Part shown: piece after piece, positions 8,667 to 17,937 of the stretch
Layout: every line of letters begins with the position of its first letter
Position numbering within the stretch: the stretch's first letter is position 1
NCBI RefSeq assembly: GCF_009828065.1
Contig: NZ_WTYK01000002.1
Span: forward strand, 434,001 to 498,000
Length of the DNA: 64,000 nucleotides
From: Croceibacterium soli
Lineage (GTDB): Bacteria > Pseudomonadota > Alphaproteobacteria > Sphingomonadales > Sphingomonadaceae
Direction: 5' to 3'
Notes under the pieces: model-generated
Database searches by the model: none
What the model saw: only the letters and a program-made list of their open reading frames with translations
What the model was told of the DNA's origin: nothing
Made by a program: the position numbers and the translations under genes

Positions 8667-8713
8667 CTGGTGATTGGCGCTGCTCCCTTAGGAGCTAGAT
8701 CTGCAGCGATCCG

Positions 8714-9769
8714 TTAGCCGAGCAGTTCCTGCTCCAGCTTCTTGGCCATTTCCTCGATGTTCTCGGGCGGCCAGCCAGGGATGTCCATGCCGAGGCGCAG
8801 GCCCATGCTGGACAGCACTTCCTTGATCTCGTTGAGCGACTTGCGGCCGAAGTTCGGCGTGCGCAGCATCTCGGCTTCGGTCTTCTGGACCAGGTCGCCG
8901 ATGTAGATGATGTTGTCGTTCTTGAGGCAGTTGGCGCTGCGGACCGAAAGCTCCAGCTCGTCGACCTTCTTGAGCAGGTAACGGTTGAGCTGGTTGGCGT
9001 CGGACTCTTCCGGCTTGGCGGCCACGCCGATCATCTGGCCCTGCGGCTGCGGAATGCCCTCCTCGAAGTGGACGAACAGCGACAGCTGATCCTGCAGGAT
9101 GCGCGCGGCATAAGCCACCGCGTCTTCCGGCGTGACCGTGCCGTCGGTCTCGACGGTCAGCGAAAGCCTGTCGTAGTCCAGTTCCTGGCCCACGCGGGCG
9201 TTCTCGACCTTGTAGCTCACCTGGCGCACCGGCGAGTAAAGGCTGTCGATCGGGATGAGGCCGATCGGCGCATCCGCGGGACGGTTCTGCACGGCCGGAA
9301 CGTAGCCCTTGCCGGTGTCCGCCGTCAGTTCCATGTTCAGCGTCGCACCTTCGTCGAGGTGGCAGATCAGCAGGTCCTTGTTGAGGACCTCGATGTCGCC
9401 CGAAACGGCGATGTCGCCGGCCTTGACGTCGGCAGGGCCGGTCACGGACAGCTGCAGGCGCTTGGGGCCCTCGCCTTCCATGCGCAGCGCGATCTGCTTC
9501 ACGTTGAGCACGATGTCGGTCACGTCCTCACGCACACCGGCAAGACTGGAGAACTCGTGCAGCACGTTCTCGATCTTGATCGAGGTGATCGCCGCGCCCT
9601 GGAGCGAGGAGAGCAGCACGCGGCGCAGCGCGTTGCCGAGCGTCAGGCCGTAGCCACGCTCGAGCGGCTCGGCAACGAAGGTCGCCTTGCGCTTCTTGTC
9701 GCCGCCTTCCTTGACGTCGAGACTGTTGGGTTTCTTGAGTTCCTGCCAGTTCTTCGTGTTGACGGACAT
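8714..9769 (-). CDS. rpoA: DNA-directed RNA polymerase subunit alpha
   Basis: Scaffold of RNA polymerase. The N-terminal domain (to about 235) contains the conserved [20 protein letters not shown] and the [11 protein letters not shown] segments used for dimerisation. The C-terminal domain (about 255-335) has the [16 protein letters not shown] and [14 protein letters not shown] helices that contact UP elements and activators. Length 351 is slightly above the usual 330-340. It follows rpsK across a gap that holds a strong hairpin (9799-9837), and it has its own terminator. Confidence 0.98.
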   Translation of the reverse strand: MSVNTKNWQELKKPNSLDVKEGGDKKRKATFVAEPLERGYGLTLGNALRRVLLSSLQGAAITSIKIENVLHEFSSLAGVREDVTDIVLNVKQIALRMEGEGPKRLQLSVTGPADVKAGDIAVSGDIEVLNKDLLICHLDEGATLNMELTADTGKGYVPAVQNRPADAPIGLIPIDSLYSPVRQVSYKVENARVGQELDYDRLSLTVETDGTVTPEDAVAYAARILQDQLSLFVHFEEGIPQPQGQMIGVAAKPEESDANQLNRYLLKKVDELELSVRSANCLKNDNIIYIGDLVQKTEAEMLRTPNFGRKSLNEIKEVLSSMGLRLGMDIPGWPPENIEEMAKKLEQELLG

Positions 9770-9798
9770 GGAGTTCCCCTAAAGGTGTTCTACTGGCG

Positions 9799-9837
9799 GC
9801 ATCGGCCGCGGAGCGCTGGGAGCGCCGCGGCCGATGC
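9799..9837 (-). promoter_or_regulatory. Strong hairpin between rpsK and rpoA
   Basis: Arms GCATCGGCCGCGG (9799-9811) and CCGCGGCCGATGC (9825-9837) are perfectly complementary. The inner GCGCT/AGCGC can extend the stem to about 17 pairs with a small bulge. No T-run follows, so it is not an ordinary terminator; it may tune rpoA expression or RNA processing. Confidence 0.6.
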
Positions 9838-9873
9838 GAATTGCTTTTGCGGCGTGAGCCGCGGCAGTTTCGA

Positions 9874-10263
9874 TCAGACGCGGCGGCGCTTGGACGGCCT
9901 CACGCCATTGTGCGGGATCGGCGTCACATCGCGGATAGATGTGATGGTGAAGCCCACCGCTTGCAAGGCCCGCAGCGCGGATTCACGGCCGGAGCCCGGA
10001 CCCTTGATCTCGATCTCGAGCGTACGGACGCCATGCTCGGCGGCCTTCTTGCCGGCATCGTCGGCCGCAACCTGAGCGGCATACGGGGTCGACTTGCGGC
10101 TGCCCTTGAAGCCCATCATGCCGGCGCTGGACCAGCTGATCGCATTGCCCTGCGCATCGGTGATGGTGATCATGGTGTTGTTGAAGCTGGCGTTGACGTG
10201 AGCGACGCCGCTCGAAATATTCTTGCGTTCCCGCCTACGGATGCGCTGGGGTTCGCGTGCCAT
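9874..10263 (-). CDS. rpsK: 30S ribosomal protein S11 (uS11)
   Basis: Platform protein of the small subunit. The 129-residue length and the sequence [22 protein letters not shown], the [18 protein letters not shown] segment and the [19 protein letters not shown]-terminus are diagnostic. It lies between rpsM and rpoA in the standard alpha-operon order. Confidence 0.99.
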   Translation of the reverse strand: MAREPQRIRRRERKNISSGVAHVNASFNNTMITITDAQGNAISWSSAGMMGFKGSRKSTPYAAQVAADDAGKKAAEHGVRTLEIEIKGPGSGRESALRALQAVGFTITSIRDVTPIPHNGVRPSKRRRV

Positions 10264-10317
10264 GGTTCGTATCCTGTCCTAGAATCTGGAAAAGTGAAGC
10301 TGCAGCCGAAGCCGCGC

Positions 10318-10686
10318 TTACTTCTTCTTGCCGGCGATCGGCTTGGCCTTGCCCTTGCGGGTGCGCGCATTGGTGTGCGTGCGCTGGCCACGGACCGGAA
10401 GGCCCTTGCGGTGACGAAGGCCGCGGTAGCAGGCCAGATCCATCAGTCGCTTGATGTTCATCGACGTGTCGCGGCGGAGATCGCCCTCGACCGTGTGGTC
10501 GGCGTCGATCGTCTCGCGGATCTGCAGGATTTCCTGGTCGTTCAGGTCCTGCACGCGGCGGGTGTGATCGATTCCCAGCTTGTCGGCAATCTTCTTCGCC
10601 GTCGTCGGACCGATACCGTGAATGTAGGTCAGCGCCACGATAACGCGCTTGTTGGTGGGGATGTTCACCCCGGCAATACGAGCCAC
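10318..10686 (-). CDS. rpsM: 30S ribosomal protein S13 (uS13)
   Basis: Head protein of the small subunit that touches L5 and the P-site tRNA. The 122-residue protein starts [20 protein letters not shown] and ends with the basic [21 protein letters not shown] tail. It is the first gene after a promoter at 10949-10977, with a leader of about 255 bases; rpmJ, often found just before it, is absent here. Confidence 0.99.
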   Translation of the reverse strand: MARIAGVNIPTNKRVIVALTYIHGIGPTTAKKIADKLGIDHTRRVQDLNDQEILQIRETIDADHTVEGDLRRDTSMNIKRLMDLACYRGLRHRKGLPVRGQRTHTNARTRKGKAKPIAGKKK

Positions 10687-10948
10687 TTAATTCTCCATGC
10701 TCCACAGGGACATGATGCCCGCCTCGCGGGCGCCCCTATCTCATCGCGACATTCGGGAAGTCGGGTCGCCGCTGAACGGCAAAAAGCCCGGTTGGCGCGC
10801 ATCAAGGCTGCCGCCTGCCGGACTGAATCCCGAATTCTCGAATGAGGGCCGCTTACGGCGATTCGCCTCTGCCGTCAACAGCAGACATGGCCACGAAGGG
10901 CAATCCCGCGCAGCACAGCGATCGCGACCCCCGGCAACCGCTGAACGC

Positions 10949-10977
10949 CCTATAGCCGGAATCGCCCTTGCGGTCAA
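10949..10977 (-). promoter_or_regulatory. Sigma-70 promoter of the rpsM-rpsK-rpoA operon
   Basis: On the minus strand TTGACC (10977-10972), an exact 17-base spacer and TATAGG (10954-10949), about 260 bases before rpsM. It lies just after the SRPBCC stop. The remaining 10687-10948 stretch holds a GCCCGCCTCGCGGGC hairpin near rpsM and otherwise nothing I can identify. Confidence 0.65.
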
Positions 10978-10986
10978 AACCTGGCT

Positions 10987-11520
10987 TCAGTCGGCAGGAC
11001 CAGTGCCTTCGCCGTCCAGGTGAGCGGAAAGGCGGCCGAACTGCGCGGACAGGACCGCATCCACGGCCGGGGCGATCCGGTCCAGCGGCAGTTCGGTATG
11101 GCCGCCGACTTTGTAGGTCCAGGCGAGCGTGGTTCCTTCCGACTGCCGCTCGATCGTTACCGACATTGTCGCCGCGAGCCCCTCCCCCTGCAGCGGACCG
11201 AGTGCCCCGCTCATCCGCAGCTGCTGACCGGGCGCGGCATATATCACCCGCATATGCTCGACCGATCCACCGCCGGGAAGCGACCCGCAGAAGCACCCGC
11301 CGGCGCGCGGATCGATGGATAAGTTCGCGCCCTGCCCCGACCAGCTGTGTTCCGGATCCCACCACAGGGAGGGCTCGACCAAGGCGGCCCAAGCCTGTTC
11401 GGGTGAAACGGCAGCCGTCAGGCGCCCGGCAATGGCAAAGCCGCTATCACTGCGTGATGTCACTTCCGCCGCAGCGGGAGCGGAGCAGGCGAACGCGGCG
11501 AGCGGAATGATCCAGCGCAT
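10987..11520 (-). CDS. Secreted SRPBCC (START/Bet v1-like) domain protein
   Basis: A 177-residue protein with a Sec signal (MRWIIPLAAFACSAPAAAEV, cleavage about 18-19). An SRPBCC-type domain follows, with FAIAGRLTAAVSPEQAWAAL, the WWDPEHSW segment and TTLAWTYKVGG. Such domains bind hydrophobic ligands, but the ligand is unknown. It sits 56 bases downstream of adk and just before the rpsM promoter, so it is probably carried by the spc-operon transcript. The ATG at 11520 begins the signal peptide; a longer frame from 11568 would put 16 charged residues in front of it. No good Shine-Dalgarno is seen. Confidence 0.72.
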   Translation of the reverse strand: MRWIIPLAAFACSAPAAAEVTSRSDSGFAIAGRLTAAVSPEQAWAALVEPSLWWDPEHSWSGQGANLSIDPRAGGCFCGSLPGGGSVEHMRVIYAAPGQQLRMSGALGPLQGEGLAATMSVTIERQSEGTTLAWTYKVGGHTELPLDRIAPAVDAVLSAQFGRLSAHLDGEGTGPAD

Positions 11521-11576
11521 GGAGCGAAGATAGCGGCGCGCGAGATCGATGTCGCGCCCTATCGCCACGCGGCGGG

Positions 11577-12224
11577 TCAGCTGGCGAGAACCGCCTCGAC
11601 GGCCTCGGTCACTTCGTCGATGTCGGCCATGCCGTCGACGCGCGAGACGATGCCGCGCTCTTCGTAGAGAGGCAGGATCGGAGCCGTCTTCGCCCGGTAT
11701 TCCGCCATCCGCGTGCGGACTGTTTCCTCGTTGTCGTCAGGCCGGCGCTTGAACTCGGTGCTGCCGCACTTGTCGCAGACTTCCGCCACCTTGGGCTGCT
11801 TGAAGACGTCGTGATATCCGGCCCCGCATGAGGCGCAGGTGAAGCGGCCGGTGATCCGCTCGACCAGCGCATCCTCGTCGACATCGAGTTCGACCACGTG
11901 GTGCAGCTTGCGGCCGTGCTTCGCGAGGATCGCGTCGAGCTGCTCGGCCTGAGCGGCCGTGCGGGGATAGCCGTCGAAGATCACGCCTACGTCGTCGCCG
12001 AGCGCAGCCAGTTCCGCGTCGATCAGGGCAGAGACGATCTCGTCGGAGACGAGCTCGCCGCGGTCCATGACTTCCTTGGCCCGGATCCCGACCGGCGTGC
12101 GGGCTGCAACCGCCGCGCGCAGCATGTCACCCGTGGAAAGCTGGCGCATTCCGTGGCGCTCGACCAGGCGCGCCGACTGCGTGCCCTTGCCCGCTCCCGG
12201 CGGTCCAAGAAGGATAATGTTCAC
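11577..12224 (-). CDS. adk: Adenylate kinase, zinc-LID type
   Basis: Interconverts ATP + AMP and 2 ADP. The 215-residue long form has the P-loop GPPGAGKGT at 7-15, the AMP-binding segment and the DGYPRT motif. The LID domain carries four cysteines (FTCASCGAGYHD and VCDKCGSTEF), the zinc-binding set seen in Gram-positive and many alphaproteobacterial enzymes but absent from E. coli Adk. It follows secY by 29 bases, as in many bacteria. Confidence 0.97.
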   Translation of the reverse strand: MNIILLGPPGAGKGTQSARLVERHGMRQLSTGDMLRAAVAARTPVGIRAKEVMDRGELVSDEIVSALIDAELAALGDDVGVIFDGYPRTAAQAEQLDAILAKHGRKLHHVVELDVDEDALVERITGRFTCASCGAGYHDVFKQPKVAEVCDKCGSTEFKRRPDDNEETVRTRMAEYRAKTAPILPLYEERGIVSRVDGMADIDEVTEAVEAVLAS

Positions 12225-12253
12225 CGGGACCTCTCCCTAACCCTGGTGCGCGC

Positions 12254-13618
12254 TTAGCGCATCCGGCCCTTGAGCTTCGCCTTCTTGATCAGATCGCCGT
12301 ACTGGTGCGCCAGCAGGTGCGACTGGATCTGGCTGATCGTATCGACGGTCACGTTGACCACGATCAGCAGGCTGGTGCCGCCCAGGAACAGCGGAACGCC
12401 CGTCTGCGCGATCATGTACTCCGGCAGTACGCAGACCAGCGTCAGATAGGCGGCGCCGATCACGGTAATCCGGGTAAGCACGTAGTCGAGATAGGTCGCG
12501 GTGTTCTTGCCCGGACGGATGCCCGGGATGAAGCCGCCGTTCTTCTTCAGGTTCTCCGCCGTCTCTTCCGGGTTGAAGACCACCGCGGTGTAGAAGAAGC
12601 AGAAGAAGATGATGCCGGCGGCATAGAGCGCCAGGTAGATCGGCTGGCCGTGCGCCAGATACTGGTTAAGCGTCTGGATCGCGCTGTAGAACGTGCTGTC
12701 CGTGCTCACCGAGTTGCCGGCGAACTGGCTGATCGTCAGCGGCAGCAGCAGCAGCGAGCTGGCGAAGATCGGCGGGATCACGCCGGCGGTGTTGAGCTTC
12801 AGCGGCAAGTGGCTGCGGTCGGCCTGCATCATTCCGCGAGCGCTGGCGCGCTTCGGATACTGCACCAGAAGGCGGCGCTGGGCGCGCTCCATGAAGCAGA
12901 TGAACAGGATCAGGCCGATGATCATGGCGATCAGGCCGATGATCACGATCGCGCTGATCGAACCGGTGCGGCCGCCTTCGAACAGGTTGCCGATGAACAC
13001 CGGGAATTGCGCGACGATGCCGGCCATGATGATCAGCGACACGCCGTTGCCGATCCCGCGGCTGGTGATCTGCTCGCCCAGCCAAAGGAGGAACATGGTC
13101 CCGCCGATGAGGTTGATCACCGCCGTGAACCGGAACAGGTAACCGGGATTGACCACGGCCTGCAGGCCGCTCTGCGCACCGTAGGCCTCAAGGCCCGCGG
13201 CCAGGAACCAGCCCTGAATCGCGCACAGGAACACCGTGCCGTAGCGGGTGTATTGGTTGAGCTTCTTGCGGCCGGCTTCGCCTTCCTTCTTCAGCGCCAT
13301 CAGCGACGGATGAAGGGATGCGGCCAGCTGGATGACGATCGAGGCGGTGATGTATGGCATCACGCCGAGCGCGATGAGGCTCATGCGCTCGAGGCTGCCG
13401 CCCGAGAATGTGTTGAACAGGTCCAGGATGCCGCCACGAGTCTGGTCGTAGAGCGTTTCCAGGATCAGCGGATTGACGCCGGGCAGCGGCACGAAGCTCA
13501 GGAAACGGAACACGATCAGCGCTCCGATCGTGAACCAGATGCGCTTCTTGAGCTCGGTCGCCTTGGAGAAGTTGGCGAGGCTCAGATTGCTTGCGATATT
13601 ATCGGCGCGTGATGCCAT
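12254..13618 (-). CDS. secY: Preprotein translocase subunit SecY
   Basis: Channel subunit of the Sec translocon in the inner membrane. The 454-residue protein has about ten membrane helices, including the N-terminal FRFLSFVPLPGVNP and plug region, the GGTMFLLWLGEQITSRGIGNG signature, and the cytosolic PKRASARGM loop. It lies between rplO and adk in the standard order; the 114-base gap to rplO contains a hairpin. Confidence 0.99.
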   Translation of the reverse strand: MASRADNIASNLSLANFSKATELKKRIWFTIGALIVFRFLSFVPLPGVNPLILETLYDQTRGGILDLFNTFSGGSLERMSLIALGVMPYITASIVIQLAASLHPSLMALKKEGEAGRKKLNQYTRYGTVFLCAIQGWFLAAGLEAYGAQSGLQAVVNPGYLFRFTAVINLIGGTMFLLWLGEQITSRGIGNGVSLIIMAGIVAQFPVFIGNLFEGGRTGSISAIVIIGLIAMIIGLILFICFMERAQRRLLVQYPKRASARGMMQADRSHLPLKLNTAGVIPPIFASSLLLLPLTISQFAGNSVSTDSTFYSAIQTLNQYLAHGQPIYLALYAAGIIFFCFFYTAVVFNPEETAENLKKNGGFIPGIRPGKNTATYLDYVLTRITVIGAAYLTLVCVLPEYMIAQTGVPLFLGGTSLLIVVNVTVDTISQIQSHLLAHQYGDLIKKAKLKGRMR

Positions 13619-13690
13619 CGTCTTCGGTTGCCTTTGTTGAAGGCGCCGGTCCCTCCCCGGCGTGGACCCTGCGAGAGGCCCATATAGGGC

Positions 13691-13718
13691 GCGGGCGGGA
13701 TTGTGAAACCCCGCCCGC
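13691..13718 (-). promoter_or_regulatory. Hairpin in the rplO-secY gap
   Basis: GCGGGCGGG (13691-13699) and CCCGCCCGC (13710-13718) form a perfect 9-base stem. On the minus strand it is followed by a CCCTATATGGG stretch (around 13680-13690) that resembles a -10 region without a clear -35. It could be an attenuator or a processing site ahead of secY. Confidence 0.4.
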
Positions 13719-13732
13719 CGTCCTTGTACCCG

Positions 13733-14269
13733 TTACTTCGCGGTCTTCGCCGCTTTAGCAGTCTTGTTCACTTCGCGCCGGGCCGTCTTCTTCTCGTGCT
13801 CGGAAGGCTGAGCTTCGGGAAGCTCGACCTTGCCGCCGGTCTTCTCGACCGCGGCGATCGCGCCCTTGCTGGCGCCGGCGACCTTGAAAGTGACCTTGGA
13901 GGTCAGCTCGCCCTTGCCGAGCAGACGCACGCCGTCCTTGCCACCCTTGGCCAGGCCGATCGCCTTGAGCGCGTCGTGGTCGATCGTGCCGCTCGCGTCG
14001 AGCTTGCCCGCGTCGATGAACTTCTGGACCATGCCCAGGTTCACTTCGGCGAAGTCCTTGCCGAACGGGTTGTTGAAGCCGCGCTTAGGCAGACGCATGT
14101 GGAGCGGCATCTGACCGCCTTCGAAGCCGGCGATGGACACGCCCGAACGGCTCTTCTGGCCCTTCTGGCCGCGGCCGCCGGTCTTGCCCTTGCCCGAGCC
14201 GATGCCCCGGCCGACGCGCATCCGGCTCTTGCGGGCGCCGGGATTGTCGCGGATTTCGTTCAGTTTCAT
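13733..14269 (-). CDS. rplO: 50S ribosomal protein L15 (uL15)
   Basis: Late-assembling large-subunit protein. It starts [20 protein letters not shown] and contains the [22 protein letters not shown]-type basic loop (about 20-42) and [17 protein letters not shown]. At 178 residues it is longer than the usual 144-150 because of a Lys/Ala/Glu-rich C-terminal tail ([20 protein letters not shown]). Confidence 0.99.
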   Translation of the reverse strand: MKLNEIRDNPGARKSRMRVGRGIGSGKGKTGGRGQKGQKSRSGVSIAGFEGGQMPLHMRLPKRGFNNPFGKDFAEVNLGMVQKFIDAGKLDASGTIDHDALKAIGLAKGGKDGVRLLGKGELTSKVTFKVAGASKGAIAAVEKTGGKVELPEAQPSEHEKKTARREVNKTAKAAKTAK

Positions 14270-14333
14270 GAGTGCACTCGCTTTCGCTTTATTCGCGCTG
14301 AGATCTATCTCACCCCTGCGGGAGAGATACGAA

Positions 14334-14415
14334 GACTAGGGTCTGCGCTGCAGGCCCTAGTCAAAGTTGCGAGGGGACGGAACCCCTCTCACCACACTCT
14401 CCCGCCAGGGGAGAG
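14334..14415 (-). repeat. Cluster of three hairpins in the rpmD-rplO gap
   Basis: Three separate stems sit in a row: GACTAGGG/CCCTAGTC (14334-14341, 14355-14362), GAGGGG/CCCCTC (14371-14376, 14383-14388) and CTCTCCC/GGGAGAG (14397-14403, 14409-14415). The last two resemble dispersed palindromic repeats. They fill most of the 154-base gap inside the spc operon. Confidence 0.55.
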
Positions 14416-14423
14416 CACTCGAG

Positions 14424-14609
14424 TTATTCGACCACTGCCACCATGTGCGGCAGCTTGGCGATCGCGCCGCGGACTTCAGGGGTGTCCTGAAGCTCGACGA
14501 CTTTGTGCATCTTGCCAAGGCCAAGACCGATAAGGATCTTGCGCTGCGATTCCGGGCGGCGGATCGGCGAACCGATCTGCTTGATCTTGACGGTTTTCTT
14601 GTCGGCCAT
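14424..14609 (-). CDS. rpmD: 50S ribosomal protein L30 (uL30)
   Basis: A 61-residue large-subunit protein with [20 protein letters not shown] and the [20 protein letters not shown] core. It begins 5 bases after the rpsE stop, in standard spc order. Confidence 0.98.
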   Translation of the reverse strand: MADKKTVKIKQIGSPIRRPESQRKILIGLGLGKMHKVVELQDTPEVRGAIAKLPHMVAVVE

Positions 14610-14614
14610 CGAAA

Positions 14615-15421
14615 TTACTCCGTGATCGCCGCTGCGTCGGCCTCGGCCTCCGCAGCGCTGGCGCCGCCGCGACCGAGAAGGTCGGCGACTTTCTTGCCGC
14701 GGCGCTGGGCGACGGACTTCGGCGAAGTCTGCTCAGTCAGGGCCGCGAAAGTGGCGCGGATCATGTTGTAGGGGTTGGACGTGCCGATCGACTTGGTGAC
14801 CACGTCGGCCACGCCAAGGCTCTCGAACACGGCGCGCATCGGACCGCCGGCGATGATGCCGGTACCCGCGGGCGCGGTGCGGAGGTTGACCTTGCCGGCG
14901 CCGAAGCGGCCCTTGCCGTCATGATGAAGCGTGCGGCCTTCCTTGAGCGGAACGCGGACCATCTTCTTCTTGGCAGCGGCGGTCGCCTTGTTGATCGCCT
15001 CCGGAACTTCGCGGGCCTTGCCGTGGCCGAAGCCAACGCGGCCCTTGCCGTCACCGACCACGACCAGCGCGGCAAAACCGAAGCGCTTGCCGCCCTTCAC
15101 CGTCTTGGACACGCGGTTGATGTGGACCAGCTTCTCGATCAGCTCTTCGCCGCCATCGTCGTTGCCACGGCCACCGCGACGGTCGTCACGGCCACCACGG
15201 CCACCGGGGGCGCCGCCACGGCCACGGCCGCGGTCACCACCGCCACCGCTGCCGCCACGATCGCCGCCGCGGCCACGGCCGCGCTGCGGGGTCGGGTCGC
15301 CCGAGGCAGCCGACTGCGTGTCGGCGGCTTCGGAAGGAGCTGCAGCTTGCTGCGTCTCGGCGGTGGCTTCCACCTTGGTCTCTTCCGCTTTCACGGCTTC
15401 GTTGTTGTTTTCGTCAGCCAT
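14615..15421 (-). CDS. rpsE: 30S ribosomal protein S5 (uS5) with RGG-rich N-terminal extension
   Basis: Decoding-fidelity protein of the small subunit. The conserved S5 part (about residues 93-250) has [32 protein letters not shown] and the [14 protein letters not shown] segment. It is preceded by about 92 extra residues: an acidic Glu/Ala stretch (1-45) followed by a low-complexity RGG/GGR region (about 46-90, for example [15 protein letters not shown]). Total length is 268 against about 167 in E. coli. The start at 15421 is supported by the 2-base gap to rplR; no internal Met lies before the S5 domain. RGG tracts commonly bind RNA; here the role is unknown. Confidence 0.98.
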   Translation of the reverse strand: MADENNNEAVKAEETKVEATAETQQAAAPSEAADTQSAASGDPTPQRGRGRGGDRGGSGGGGDRGRGRGGAPGGRGGRDDRRGGRGNDDGGEELIEKLVHINRVSKTVKGGKRFGFAALVVVGDGKGRVGFGHGKAREVPEAINKATAAAKKKMVRVPLKEGRTLHHDGKGRFGAGKVNLRTAPAGTGIIAGGPMRAVFESLGVADVVTKSIGTSNPYNMIRATFAALTEQTSPKSVAQRRGKKVADLLGRGGASAAEAEADAAAITE

Positions 15422-15423
15422 CG

Positions 15424-15768
15424 TCAGAACTCCAGCCCGCCCTCGCGGGCGGCATCGGCCAGCGCTTTGACGCGGCCATGGAACAGGTAGCCGCCGCGAT
15501 CGAACACGACGGTGGTGACGCCGGCCTTCTGGGCCGCCGCAGCGATGTCCTTGCCCACCTGCACGGCGGCATCGACATTCGCACCCGAGGGTGTGCCGCC
15601 CAGCGTGGACGCTGCGGCGACCGTGCGGCCGCTCGCATCGTCGATGACCTGGGCATAGATGTGCTTGCCGGTGCGGTGAACGGACAGGCGGGGCCTGCCA
15701 CCGGAACGGCTGCGAAGCGCGGTACGGACCCGGCGGCGCCGGCGTTCGAAAAGGGAGAGCTTGGCCAT
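15424..15768 (-). CDS. rplR: 50S ribosomal protein L18 (uL18)
   Basis: 5S rRNA-binding protein of the central protuberance. The 114-residue protein has [35 protein letters not shown] and the C-terminal [24 protein letters not shown], all diagnostic. It lies one base after rplF. Confidence 0.99.
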   Translation of the reverse strand: MAKLSLFERRRRRVRTALRSRSGGRPRLSVHRTGKHIYAQVIDDASGRTVAAASTLGGTPSGANVDAAVQVGKDIAAAAQKAGVTTVVFDRGGYLFHGRVKALADAAREGGLEF

Positions 15769-15769
15769 C

Positions 15770-16303
15770 TTACTTCTTCTTCCCTTCCTTGCGGAAGATG
15801 TACTCGCCGCGGTACTTGATGCCCTTGCCCTTGTAAGGCTCCGGCTTCCGCCAGCGACGGATCTCGGCGGCGAACTGGCCGACCGCCTGCTTGTCGGTAC
15901 CGCTGATCTCGATCGTGGTCTGATCGGGGGTCTTCACTTCGACACCCGCCGGCACGTCCAGATCGACGTCGTGGCTGTAGCCGAGCTGCAGCTTGAGCTT
16001 GTTGCCCTGGGCCGAAGCACGGTAGCCGACGCCGGTGATCTCCAGGACTTTGGTGAACCCCTGGGTCACACCTTCGACGAGGTTCGACACCAGAGTGCGC
16101 TGCATGCCCCAGTAGGACCGCGCCTCTTTGCTGTCGTTCGCCGGCATGACGGAGATTTCGTCGCCTTCGACCTTGTAGTCGATCAGATCGGACAGCCCGA
16201 GGGTCAGGGTGCCCTTGGGCCCCTTCACGCTGAGCGTGCCGTTCTCGATATTCGCAGTGACGCCGCTTGGGATCGCCACCGGCTTTTTGCCGATGCGGCT
16301 CAT
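15770..16303 (-). CDS. rplF: 50S ribosomal protein L6 (uL6)
   Basis: Large-subunit protein near the factor-binding site. The 177-residue protein starts [15 protein letters not shown] and ends with [25 protein letters not shown]. Its ATG overlaps the rpsH stop by one base (TGATG), giving translational coupling. Confidence 0.99.
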   Translation of the reverse strand: MSRIGKKPVAIPSGVTANIENGTLSVKGPKGTLTLGLSDLIDYKVEGDEISVMPANDSKEARSYWGMQRTLVSNLVEGVTQGFTKVLEITGVGYRASAQGNKLKLQLGYSHDVDLDVPAGVEVKTPDQTTIEISGTDKQAVGQFAAEIRRWRKPEPYKGKGIKYRGEYIFRKEGKKK

Positions 16304-16698
16304 CAGAACACCTCCGCCAGCACTTCGCCGCCGACGTTGTAGCTGCGTGCTTCGGCATCCGAGAGCACGCCGCGCGGCGTCGAGACGATGGTGATGCCGA
16401 GGCCGTTGCGGACGTTCGGCAGTTCCTTGGAAGCCGAGTACACCCGGCGGCCAGGCTTGGAGACGCGGGCGACGTGCTTGATCGCAGGCTCGCCCTCGAA
16501 ATACTTCAGTTCGATCCGCAGCGCCTTGTGCTTGCCGGTGTCGTCTTCGCTGTAGCCACGAATGTAGCCTTCGCGCTGAAGCACTTCGAGCACGTTCGCG
16601 CGCAGCTTGGACGCCGGCGAAAGGACGGAGTCCTTCTTCGCCTGCTGGCCGTTGCGGATACGGGTGAGCATGTCACCCAGTGGATCGGTCATAGCCAT
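16303..16698 (-). CDS. rpsH: 30S ribosomal protein S8 (uS8)
   Basis: Primary 16S rRNA binder and, in E. coli, the translational repressor of the spc operon. The 131-residue protein starts [20 protein letters not shown] and ends with [14 protein letters not shown]-type sequence ([20 protein letters not shown]). The stop overlaps the rplF start. No S8 target hairpin near rplE was established here. Confidence 0.99.
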   Translation of the reverse strand: MAMTDPLGDMLTRIRNGQQAKKDSVLSPASKLRANVLEVLQREGYIRGYSEDDTGKHKALRIELKYFEGEPAIKHVARVSKPGRRVYSASKELPNVRNGLGITIVSTPRGVLSDAEARSYNVGGEVLAEVF

Positions 16699-16709
16699 CT
16701 GTCAGTCCC

Positions 16710-17015
16710 TCACCAGCTCGACTTGGTCACGCCGGGAATAAGGCCCTTGTTGGCCAGATTCCGCAGCTCGATCCGGTTCAGGCCGAACTTGCGATAGTAG
16801 CCGCGCGGGCGGCCGGTGGTGGTGCAGCGGTTGCGCACGCGCGTGGGGTTCGCGTTGCGCGGGATCTCCGCCAGTTTCAGACGCGCCATCAGACGCTCGG
16901 TATCGTCGAGCGACTTGTCGTCCGCGACAGCCTTCAGCTTCGCGTACTTGGCAGCATGCTTCTTCACGAGCTTCTTGCGCCGCTCGTTCTTGTTGATGGA
17001 ACTCAGTTTCGCCAT
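16710..17015 (-). CDS. rpsN: 30S ribosomal protein S14 (uS14), zinc-free form
   Basis: Head protein of the small subunit. The 101-residue length and absence of the CxxC...CxxC pairs identify the zinc-independent long form. The signature [20 protein letters not shown] and the C-terminal [10 protein letters not shown] are present. It lies between rplE and rpsH. Confidence 0.98.
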   Translation of the reverse strand: MAKLSSINKNERRKKLVKKHAAKYAKLKAVADDKSLDDTERLMARLKLAEIPRNANPTRVRNRCTTTGRPRGYYRKFGLNRIELRNLANKGLIPGVTKSSW

Positions 17016-17039
17016 GGACTTAAGCTCTCCTGAGACCGC

Positions 17040-17624
17040 TTACGCGGCCTCCTTCTCTTCAGCCGCTTCTTCGGCCGGGAACGGGAATCCGAACAGACGC
17101 AGCAGCTCGCGCGCTTCATCGTCGGTCTTTGCGGTGGTGGTGACGATGATGTCCATGCCACGCACCTTCTCGATCTTGTCGTAGCTGATCTCCGGGAACA
17201 CGATCTGTTCCTTGAGACCCATCGCATAGTTGCCACGGCCGTCGAACGAACGCGGGTTGAGCCCACGGAAGTCGCGGATGCGCGGCATCGCGATGGTCAC
17301 CAGGCGGTCGAGGAATTCGTACATACGCTCCCGGCGCAAGGTCACCTTGCATCCGATCGGCATGCCCTCACGCAGCTTGAACTGCGCGATCGACTTCTTC
17401 GCCTTGGTGATGACCGGCTTCTGGCCGGCGATCAGCTGCATTTCCTCGGCGGCGGTCTGGACCTTCTTCTTGTCCTGGCTCGCTTCGCCCACGCCCATGT
17501 TGAGCGTGATCTTCTCGAGACGCGGAACTTCGAGGCGGTTCTTGTAACCGAACTTCTCGGTCATCGCCTTGACGATCTCGTCGTCGTACCGCTGCCTGAG
17601 GCGGGGGGTGTACTTATCAGCCAT
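17040..17624 (-). CDS. rplE: 50S ribosomal protein L5 (uL5)
   Basis: 5S rRNA-binding protein. The 194-residue protein contains [20 protein letters not shown], the [18 protein letters not shown] segment and [18 protein letters not shown], followed by a 14-residue Glu/Ala-rich tail. Its start overlaps the end of rplX by 8 bases. Confidence 0.99.
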   Translation of the reverse strand: MADKYTPRLRQRYDDEIVKAMTEKFGYKNRLEVPRLEKITLNMGVGEASQDKKKVQTAAEEMQLIAGQKPVITKAKKSIAQFKLREGMPIGCKVTLRRERMYEFLDRLVTIAMPRIRDFRGLNPRSFDGRGNYAMGLKEQIVFPEISYDKIEKVRGMDIIVTTTAKTDDEARELLRLFGFPFPAEEAAEEKEAA

Positions 17625-17937
17625 CGATCGTTTCCCCGGACTTCACGGCAACGCGCACCTTCTTCCCGTCCTTCTCTTCGAAGCGGACTCGGGTGGGCTT
17701 GCCGTCCTTGGGATCGGCGATAGCAACTTTGCTGATCGCCATCGGAGCGGGCGAACGGTCGATGCCGCCCTGCGGATTGGCCTGCGTGGGCTTGCGGTGA
17801 CGGGCGGCGACGTTGATGCCGTCCACCAGAACCTTGCCAGCCTTCGGCAGAACCTGGGTCACTTTGCCGGTGCGGCCCTTGTCCTTGCCGGACAGGACCA
17901 CGACCTGGTCACCCTTCTTGATCTTCGCGGCACCCAT
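17617..17937 (-). CDS. rplX: 50S ribosomal protein L24 (uL24)
   Basis: Assembly-initiator of the large subunit. From the ATG at 17937 the 106-residue protein reads [20 protein letters not shown] with the KOW motif [15 protein letters not shown]. The ATG overlaps the rplN stop by one base (TGATG), which decides the start; the longer frame to 18246 is out-of-frame translation of rplN. Confidence 0.98.
   Translation of the reverse strand: MGAAKIKKGDQVVVLSGKDKGRTGKVTQVLPKAGKVLVDGINVAARHRKPTQANPQGGIDRSPAPMAISKVAIADPKDGKPTRVRFEEKDGKKVRVAVKSGETIDG

Noticed and set aside
10741-10977. A 78-codon minus-strand frame in the rpsM leader
   Set aside because: It overlaps the rpsM promoter, has no ribosome site and no recognisable sequence.
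12305-13612. A 435-codon open frame opposite secY
   Set aside because: It is an antisense shadow produced by high-GC codon bias; its composition is Asp/His/Gln/Arg-rich with no domain, and SecY is unmistakable on the other strand.
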